Shown piece by piece: positions 56,291-64,000 of a stretch of DNA of 64,000 bases. The notes under the pieces were generated by a model that was not told the DNA's origin, made no database searches, and worked only from the letters and a program-made list of their open reading frames with translations. The position numbers and the translations under genes are program-made. The DNA lies in NCBI GenBank assembly GCA_014529385.2, contig CM043944.1, positions 94,136,476-94,200,475 on the forward strand. The letters are read 5' to 3'. The stretch comes from Adiantum capillus-veneris. Taxonomy: Eukaryota > Streptophyta > Polypodiopsida > Polypodiales > Pteridaceae. Each line of letters starts with the position of its first letter. Position 1 is the stretch's first letter.

Positions 56291-57948
56291 AATTCCTCAC
56301 CTTGGGATTTGGGCTACAATGTGATGAAGAAAGACAACTCTCCAATCCAGGAGCACAAACAACATACCCAATCTAGGAGACAAACAACATAACACTCCAA
56401 TCTAGGAGCCACACTCCAATCTAGGACAAAAAAAAAGCTTTTATCCAAGATAAAAATCTTGAAAAATGTTTGCTTTGCTCTAATCCAAGAGCACCTTCAT
56501 CTTCTTCAATGCTTTATCTTCAACTGCTTCATGGTCTTTGTCTTCTAGCCGCACCTTGTTGGTGCCAATGATGTCAATGCTGCCATATGTTTGTCTTGAG
56601 ATTTATCGAAAAAAGATTTGCAATGTAAAAATACTGATGCAAAAAACTACTAATGCGGATGCGAATGCTATTATTGCCAAATTCCCTCCCCTCAAAGTGA
56701 ATTTTTTGAATTTCTCCATGGTTCCTTGGAGCGGTCTTTGCACTTGGATACCTCTCCAAGGCCAGTGTTTGGAACTCTGTACATGAGAACAATGACATCA
56801 TTTTCCTTAATGATAGATATAGTGACATACATTGCAAGAAATTGTGCTTGGCTGCAAGATTTTCAATTTTAATGCGTAATTTAAAAAATCCCTTCAATGT
56901 GAAGTACCTCTTCAACTTTTTGGGCGAAGTCACCCTTCACTATAAAAATTTGAAGCTTTAGAACCTTTGGAAGTTGCACTTGTATGGTTTTGGCTTTCCT
57001 ACAGGTCAGTGGGATCCTTGGTGCAATAGGCTGCGGGATAGCCCTCCTCACAAGAGGTTGGGGCTCCTTGGCTTAAGGGCAGAGCTCCCAAGAACTGGTC
57101 CTAACAAACCTGAAGCCACCTTTTAAAATAACTTGGAGGAGGCCCTTTACATATGGCTAAGGCTTTTAATGCCTTGAGAACCACCGCTTGCAGACCCTCC
57201 AGGAGCATAAGGTGTTTTTTTAAGACACTTTGACACCCAATTATGAGCACACGAGAGAAGCCGTGCGAAGAGGCCCCTGCGGACCCGTCCAAGACCCAAG
57301 TTGCAATGAAAACCAATTTTCGATCCACTCGCTCTCCCCAAAAATGGTATAGGGTATCGATCGCAAGATCCGAGGGTCCCTCTAAAGCCTTTGGATAGTC
57401 AAACTAACCAAGTGGGCCCAATTTCTTTGTTGTTTGAAGCTTCCACAAAGTGTGCTCTTCAAATCGGCTTTGCAGAGAGATGCTCACACAGAAAATGAGC
57501 ACACACGCTCAATTATAGCATAAAAAATGGTGATGAGCTTAAGGGAGTTCTCGATGTCGGAATGGGGCAATCAAAGGCTCTATGGAAAGCTTGTGAGGTG
57601 TACTTTGGGATGAGGTGAGCAATTCATGGTAATTGCAAAATTGGAGAGATTAATTAGAGATGCAAATTCCTAGTAAATTGACACCAAAAAATGACTAGAA
57701 ATGCAATAATGGGTGCTAATCCTCTCCCTAATCAAGCCTACCTAGCCATGGAGGGTAGTGGCCTCTTGGGTGTGCCAAGGACATGCCTTCACATAGCTGG
57801 ATTAGGACTTAATCAGTGAGCAACGCAAATAGTTATGGGGAATTTTAATGGACCGTAATAATGATTAAGAAATACTAGTCACTCTAATAGAGATGCTAAT
57901 CACTAACACACAAAAGCGTAACAACAAACCTAGCTAGCATAAATTGGA

Positions 57949-57960
57949 GCTCTGATACCA
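57949..57960 (-). promoter_or_regulatory. Element J primer-binding site (tRNA-iMet type)
   Basis: GCTCTGATACCA on the plus strand, two bases from the LTR start at 57963. Confidence 0.88.
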
Positions 57961-57962
57961 CT

Positions 57963-58157
57963 TGATGGAAATGGGAACACGCTAGCTAGGGTAGATGAAA
58001 GACAAACGTCGTGTGTGTAGGCTAGATTATTACTCAAGCAAATTAGGTTCCAAGATAGATTAACTTGGACTCATAAACACGATCTTGAGTAGTTTGGCTA
58101 ACCCATCACAAGCTCACCAAATAAAAGAGAGATGTAATGCAAACTTGGAATGATTTT
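57963..58157 (-). repeat. Element J 5' LTR (right), truncated
   Basis: TGATGGAAATGGG ... CTTGGAATGATTT. Homology to the left LTR stops here, about 130 bp short. Confidence 0.82.
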
Positions 58158-58760
58158 TTATGAGAAGAGGCAAAGAAAAAACTAGCCATAATTCCATAGT
58201 ATGCACTTCTTGAGCCCAAAAATCCTAGAGCAAGTCCAAAAAACTCTAGTGGCTTCATGTTTTTCAAGAAGTAGGATTTTTTTCACTCCAAGCTATGAAT
58301 CTTCTTCCATTCATCTTGGAGTAATGCCAACTTCTTGCCCCTGTGTTGTTGTTAAGGTTTCTTGCTTTGAAAATATCATAGAAGTATACAAAGTTTCCAA
58401 CCTTGTGCTCCTTTGTAAAGTCAATAAAGACAAATTGAAAGTCTAAAATTTCATTGTTGAGTTCATGATTCAAGAAATTCCTCCAACTAAAAAGAAACAT
58501 TACAAATTTCTTTGACATAGGAAACTTTGATAATTGCTTGACTTGGCAGAGTAGGTCCAACATCTTTCATCACTTATCTCTTCAACCTCTTCAATCTCCA
58601 TGCCTTTTAAACTCTTTTTGCTAGAAGCCTTTTCTGTAAAAAGAGAAAATTAATGAAATTCATGCATTAAGACTACTCAACCATATACATCACACCATAT
58701 TCCACAAATCAATACATATGGAAGCTGTCTGGCTTAAGAGATTTGATATTCAATACACAT

Positions 58761-58833
58761 GTGTCCTCCCTACGTGAAAATACAATGCCTGGAGAGCCAC
58801 CCATATACATAGTTTTTAGGTGAGGAGGACACA
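58761..58833. repeat. Hairpin module 1
   Basis: TGTCCTCCCTACGTGAAAA at the left edge and TTTTTAGGTGAGGAGGACACA at the right edge form imperfect inverted repeats. Confidence 0.65.
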
Positions 58834-58880
58834 AGTTCAATGAAAGATACACATTGCTACCAATAGATTAATTGAAAAAT

Positions 58881-58953
58881 GTGTCCTCTCTACGCGAAAA
58901 TACAATGCACGGAGAGACACCCGTATACAAAGTTTTTACAGAAGGAGGACACA
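58881..58953. repeat. Hairpin module 2
   Basis: GTGTCCTCTCTACGCGAAAA ... TTTTTACAGAAGGAGGACACA; the core is similar to module 1. Confidence 0.65.
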
Positions 58954-58992
58954 TGTTGAAAAAACGCAAAAAAAATCTCACACTCCAAGAAG

Positions 58993-59063
58993 TGCTTCCC
59001 TATGCAATTTTAGTATCCACAAATAGGCATCCAAGTATACTAAATTGGCGTAGGGAGGACACA
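58993..59063. repeat. Hairpin module 3
   Basis: GCTTCCCTATGCAATTTTAG pairs with CTAAATTGGCGTAGGGAGG over about 20 bp. This is the best-paired module, with a different core. Confidence 0.7.
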
Positions 59064-59160
59064 AGTTCAACAAAGAAAATGACTTTTGTTCACACTAAAG
59101 AATTTATTAAGAAAATAAATGTACCTTTAAGCATCATTTTGAATTGAAGGTCATGTTCAA

Positions 59161-61513
59161 ACATTTGAACAAAATTGAGAAGATTAAAAAAAATAAAATT
59201 TAGAGGAGTTTTGGGGTATATATAGCATGTCAATTATGAGCCCCGAAATTTGTGCACAACGGTCAAATCCATGCAAAACGGTTATTTTTTGTCTCATAAT
59301 TTGTGAAAAATCAAATATTCTTTAAGTATTAGTGCACTGCTATAGAAAGAGGAGAGCACACCCAAACAACATTTTGTACTCATTTTGCTTCAAATGTTTT
59401 TTGAGCACCTGCTCTGCTTCAATTTATTTCTTCTATGTTTTTGAATACTTCATATCCTAAACACTTAATATAATTCTACATAATCTATCACAACCTCGAA
59501 TTGTAGTAGGTTTTGACATTGGCTCCTAACTACTACAACTGTTATTATTTAGCTCGCTATGAATTTATACTATTTTCATCATCAAATTCTTTTAATCAAT
59601 TTCTAAGACATGAGTCCCCCTTATGCAAAAAAAAAAAGTACTTGGACTAGCCTCCAACTACTCAATTACCTGCGCAAGGAGGACACTCACTCTTTTTTAC
59701 GAACTTGTAATACATGTGTCCCCCTTGCATGAAAATTGAGTAGTTGGACTAACCTCTGACTCTAGTCAAATAAACAACCCAAAGCAAAGTGGAAATAATA
59801 TGCACTGTATGAATCACTTACAATTATCTCTGTGAAGAGGAAGATTGGAGCTCTCGAGATGGAGATGAAGCTCCTTGTGCATGTAAACATGTTTTGGACC
59901 CCCCCCCTACTTGTGCTGCCCCTTCTCAGCAGCTTGCATTGCTCCTGTTAAGGGAATACAGTGTCAAAGCTAGAAAATTATGTGAATTTCGCTCTGAAAT
60001 GCCCTGATTGTGAATTGCTGACAAATAATGTCCATTTTGCTTCAAATCAATTTTGGAGCATGCATAGATGCATAAAAACATGTAGAGCTCAAAATCATGC
60101 AGTTCAGGTAAAAATTACAACAAAAGTAAATAATTGCGATTATTTACATCTGGAGATTTTTTCCAACTTTTTGCATTTTTGACATCATAGGCTTCAAACA
60201 TATGGCATTTTAGGTACTCTGAGTGAAGTGTGGGCTCATTTGAGTGCACTGGATGGAAATGATGCCAGATTTAGGCTTTTAGACTCTGAAACAGTAGATA
60301 TAAAGAGATTTTGAGTTTTTGAGATCCTAACTTGCTCAAACTTGATCAGTGGACTTGGGACATTATGTTCTTTGGTCCCATAAGGTCAAAGTTGCAGATT
60401 GCATCCATTTTGACAAAAAAGTATAATATCGCAATTATTAACTTTTCCAATAAATTGTACATTTTTTTGTTGCAACTTGGTTCTAGGCATGATGTAGAGC
60501 CTGTGTATGAGATATGGGGTGATTTGGATCAAAAAATGTGACAGTTAACTCAAACATTGGATTGAAAAGACTTTGGTGCATTTTTTTGACAATTTCAAAG
60601 TTTTTCTTGATCATTTTGGCTCATACTTGACATGTGGCCTGTAATAGATGTGTACAAGTGATAGGTGAAGTGAAAAGATCAATTTCAAGCCAAACAAGCA
60701 CAGAAGTAAATAATCATGATTATTTATAGGAGTCACTTTTTTTGCAAGAATTGACAATTTGATGACCTAAACATAATACATTTAAAACAAGTCCTAATAT
60801 GAATTTGGTAAAGCTCGGTCGTGTCGGCATCACTTCGTGCTCTTGTCGACTCTGAAATCACCGATTTTTGTGACTAGAATTCATGTGGAGTTAGTTAGTC
60901 ACTTTTGAAGCTATGAACTTGTCCGCTACATAGTCTTGATGCTACCCATCTAGCTTTGGCCCATTTGGAGTCAGTTTGACTTCATATGTCAAATTTGACG
61001 TTTTGTAGCCTTCAAGCTATTTTTTGCTGTTTGAGAGCTTGCCTTGACTGTTTTCATGAAACCATCTAGGTACATTGTATATAGACCCAGTCTATAAGAT
61101 GTCTGTGGAGTCAGAATCCAATTCTAGCATATGGCCAAAACCTAGATTATTTACTTGGGATCCCCCTTGACCCCTGCCAAAAGATCATTTGGTGATATAG
61201 AAGTGTTCTATTATATGGGGGCATGCTACAATTCAACTCTCATCCAATTTGGTTGAGCTGACAGGCCGCTATGGTCAATTTTTTGTTGTAGAACTTTGTG
61301 CACAATTGGGTTTCTAGGGTTCTTTTCTAAGCCTAAACTTGCTACTCGGCCATATAGAATTGTTCATTGATAAGCTTAGAACTTACCCCTCATGTCTCGT
61401 GTGAGACGGCGCTATAAATGGACGGCTGTAGACTCCGGAAATAGCACGGGAAGAAGGCAGAAATCTTTCTCCCCCAAGAGTGACTAGTGGAAATGAGGTG
61501 ATTTTGGGCTACC
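59161..61513. other. AT-rich stretch without recognised gene
   Basis: Two further TGTCC(C/T)CC-type half modules lie near 59610-59690 and 59717-59760. Apart from these I see no coding signal or repeat. Confidence 0.5.
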
Positions 61514-61699
61514 TTGGATATCTATACTTGCTCGCTGATCCCCCTCCCTCCCTCGTGCCAGATCCTATTGCATTTGCTTATGCCTTGGATGCTCTTTGTC
61601 AGTGACTCTTTGGTTTTGATGACAAACTTTTCCCCACCAAGAGGAACATTTCTCGCCCCCACTTGTAGAAACAAACACATATGGAAGCTTGAGCTCCGC

Positions 61700-62420
61700 C
61701 TCAAAGGGACTCAGATGAAGCCTCCTCGCCTGACCCCATCGCCCCCACCTTCCAACTTGCTATATCCCCAGCAAATCAAGTGAGCCTTGCAACGGAGGTG
61801 GACAGCCTTCAGGCCTCCTCTGTCATTTGCAAGATTATTGGCAGTCGACTCAGTAGAGGTGAGGTACGTGACCTCCTTCATACCCGTCTCTTAACAAAGG
61901 TGGGAAAGATCATTGACATGCAGCTTCTCAAGCGAGGATGCTACTAGATTGAGTTTGAGACTCTTGCAATGGCTACAAAGGACATCTTGATGAGCTCGTT
62001 GGCCATTTGAGCAGTCAAGGTTCATTTTCAATATGGCACCATGGTTTTGACCAGCTTCAAATATTCTTGTCAAGGAAGCAGATTTGCCCACTTTGATCTG
62101 CTTCCATAGTAGCCTAAGGAGAAAGTACCTATCGCTTCTTTCTAGAATTGGTTCCAAGATCGGGATAGTCTTAGAGACCTCACACATGACAGCTTCCAAA
62201 GATGCATGTATTTCCAGAGTATACGCGTTCTGGTGTGTGATACTCACACCATCTCGAAGGTAGCCTTTCTTCCTAGGGTGAGTGGGGGTGGCTACGCCAG
62301 AGGGTGGAGTACTCAAGACTCCCAAACTAGTGCTTCATTTGCAGAGAGATGGGCCGCCTAGGGAAGTCCTATCCTCGTAGGAGATCTTGACCCACACCAC
62401 ATGCTCAGCCCCCCAAGGCT
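61700..62420 (+). pseudogene. Possible LINE ORF1-like remnant
   Basis: With stops, the plus strand reads ASSVICKIIGSRLSRGEVRDLL, GKIIDMQLLKRGCY, VKVHFQYGTMV and SIRVLVCDTHTISKVAFLPRV. The style and order recall the DUF4283-like first ORF of plant LINEs, but no zinc knuckle is visible and the match is from memory only. The Pro/Ser-rich frames to 62870 may be part of it or chance. Confidence 0.3.
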
Positions 62421-63210
62421 AAATTACATGCCCATCAGCCAGGATGTACACATGCTGGCACTTTGACAGAGGACAGCGACCAGCTAGCCGATGGCGGATA
62501 GCAGATGCACAATCATTGTCAACAAGGAAGACCTTGCCACACACCCCCTCTGGTGGCTGACCTCTTGCAGCCCAGTAGCATTGTCGAGAACCACTTCGAC
62601 CCTTTGCAACAGGAATCCACTGGGGAGCCCCCCTCCACAACAACCTCTCCTCCACCTTTCGACTCCTCTACCTTGCACCCCCCCCCCAACCTCCTCCACC
62701 CCCACCTCTTGTTGCTTCCCTCTCTTCCGTTGGGCCCCTAGCCTCATCACCCAATCCATCCCATACTCCTCCTCTTGGCACAAGGGACTGGACACTCATA
62801 TGTGGCATGACACTCTCTTGGTAGTGCTTTTCCTACAATCCAAATGTCTTAGGAGGGACAACCCTACTTGAGAATGCAATTGATGGCACATGTCTCTCCT
62901 TTTTGCATCAGTCCCTCAGGGGCTAACCAATTTTGACATTTATCGACGGTGGGATTTCATTGACTACAGCTTCACGCAATTCCTCGACAACCCACCTCTC
63001 GACCTGATGCTACTTGCTTCTGAGTTAACATCCTATTTCTGGTAGCCAGAGGCACTAAGTATTTGGATATAGCGACAGGCTTCTCCTTTCCTTTGTGTGG
63101 TAGGGATCACACAAAGTGGACCTTGCACACAGTTCTTGACTGGCTCTAGGTCCATGCTCTAAAGTTTTCACCACATAGGGGACCTGGGGATGGCAGATTT
63201 GATACAAACA
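62421..63210. other. Unassigned stretch
   Basis: Open frames on both strands at 62491-62871 are low-complexity (Pro/Ser/Thr on plus, Gly/Val on minus) and overlap, so neither is convincing. Confidence 0.4.
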
Positions 63211-64000
63211 CTTTGGAAATATCATAGAAGTATACAAAGTTTCCAACCTTGTGCTCCTTTGTAAAGTCGATAAAGACAAATTGAAAGTTTAAAATTTCAT
63301 TGTTGAATTTAGTCTTCAAGAAATTACTCCAATTACAAATTTCTTTGACATAGGAAAACTTTGATAATTGCTTCACTTGGTAGAGTAGGTCCATCATCTA
63401 TCATCACTTATCTCTTCGATCTCTTCAATCTCCATGCCTTTTAAACTCTTCTTGCTAGAAGCCTTTTCTGTAAAAAGAGAAAAGCAATGAAAGTCATGCA
63501 TTAAGACCACTCAACCATATACATCACACCATTTCCACAAATCAATACATATGGAAGTTGTCCAGCTTAAGAGATTTGATATTTAATACACATGTCCTCC
63601 CTACGTGAAAATACAATGCCTGGAGAGCCACCCATATACGTAGTTTTCACGTAAGGAGGACACAAGTTCAATGGAAGATACACATTGCTACCAATAGATT
63701 AATTGAAAAATGTGTCCTCTCTATGCGAAAATACAATGCATGGAGAGACACCCGTATACAAAGTTTTTGCGCAAGGAGGACACATGTTGAAAAAACTCAA
63801 AAAAAATCTTACACTCCAAGAAGTGATTTCCTACACAATTTTAGTAGGTCTAGATAGGCATCCAAGTATATTGAATTCGCGTAGGGAGGACGCAATTCAA
63901 CGGAGAAAATGAATCTTGTCACAATAAAGAATTATTTAAGGAAAAAAAATGTACCTTTATGTCCTCTAAGAATCATTTTGAATTGAAGGTCCCGTTCAAC
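63211..64000. repeat. Direct repeat R1, copy 2, running off the window
   Basis: Second copy of 58363-59160. Hairpin modules lie at 63593-63664, 63711-63785 and 63824-63893. In the first of these the arms pair better (CTACGTGAAAA with TTTTCACGTAAG) than in copy 1. The right boundary is outside the window. Confidence 0.8.

Larger units (their letters stand above)
55830..58157 (-). mobile_element. Element J: small LTR element without recognisable pol
   Basis: The left LTR is at 55830-56157. A polypurine tract (ATCCTCCCCTTGAGG on the plus strand) follows at 56158. The internal region is about 1.8 kb, the PBS complement is at 57949-57960, and the right LTR starts at 57963 and is truncated near 58157. 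Layout and signals are those of a minus-strand LTR retrotransposon. The longest internal minus frames (119 aa at 56574-56933; 75 aa at 57101-57328) match no gag or pol I know. Non-autonomous status is an inference. No TSD can be read because the right end is lost. Confidence 0.78.
58363..59160. repeat. Direct repeat R1, copy 1 (at least 0.79 kb)
   Basis: Matches 63211-64000 closely over its whole length. It contains three hairpin modules. On the minus strand a short conserved frame (NNEILDFQFVFIDFTKEHKVGNFVYFYDI) is preceded by a possible acceptor (CTTTTTACAG near 58640) and KASSKKSLKGMEIEEVEE. This could be a captured exon, but I do not recognise it. The repeat could be a pair of LTRs, a segmental duplication or a dispersed repeat. 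Confidence 0.8.

Noticed and set aside
62484-62871. Overlapping open frames on both strands, over 100 aa each
   Set aside because: Low-complexity Pro/Ser and Gly/Val composition, opposite-strand overlap and no domain.

Overview
The window is nuclear DNA from a land plant with a large, repeat-rich genome. The reasons are Ty1/copia, chromodomain Ty3/gypsy, LINE and hAT elements in plant form, primer-binding sites matching initiator tRNA-Met, and a plant-type coiled-coil gene with a 9.4-kb intron. The species cannot be fixed from the sequence; a fern or another non-flowering plant is only a guess. Almost everything here is transposable-element DNA in various stages of decay. I see no rRNA, tRNA or CRISPR.

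Positions 1-26.25 kb hold a nested stack of LTR retrotransposons that can be taken apart to the base. Element B (943-26251, TSD CAAAA) is a gypsy-type element with gag and protease but no recognisable RT or integrase. Its left LTR was hit twice: by element A (1252-13168, TSD ATGCC) and by element C (13899-21603, TSD GCATG). Both are chromodomain gypsy elements read on the minus strand. Element A was in turn hit in its RT domain by a nearly intact plus-strand copia element D (4600-9941, TSD ATCCT). A decayed plus-strand gypsy end (1-760) and a copia remnant (26300-26407) flank the stack.

From 27.9 to 38.3 kb lies the only cellular gene I can support. Exon 1 (27876-28750) and exon 2 (38178-38340) join in frame to a coiled-coil protein of about 345 residues. 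The intron carries a LINE 3' fragment, an internally deleted copia element E (30172-33007, TSD TTTTG) and a decayed chromovirus F (about 34.1-37.35 kb).

From 38.4 to 58.2 kb is a TE graveyard, mostly on the minus strand. It holds a copia integrase fragment, gypsy G split by a 4.1-kb hAT transposon (43184-47288, 8-bp TSD CATGTGTT), an LTR related to that of C (from 48841), gypsy I (about 51.8-55.6 kb) and a small LTR element J without recognisable pol (55830-58157).

From 58.2 to 64 kb there is a direct repeat of at least 0.79 kb, present at 58363 and again at 63211. It contains a tandem set of roughly 70-bp hairpin modules. A possible LINE ORF1 remnant lies between the two copies.

Only D is close to a complete coding element. 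B and J look non-autonomous and would have needed enzymes from relatives; E was probably crippled after it landed.
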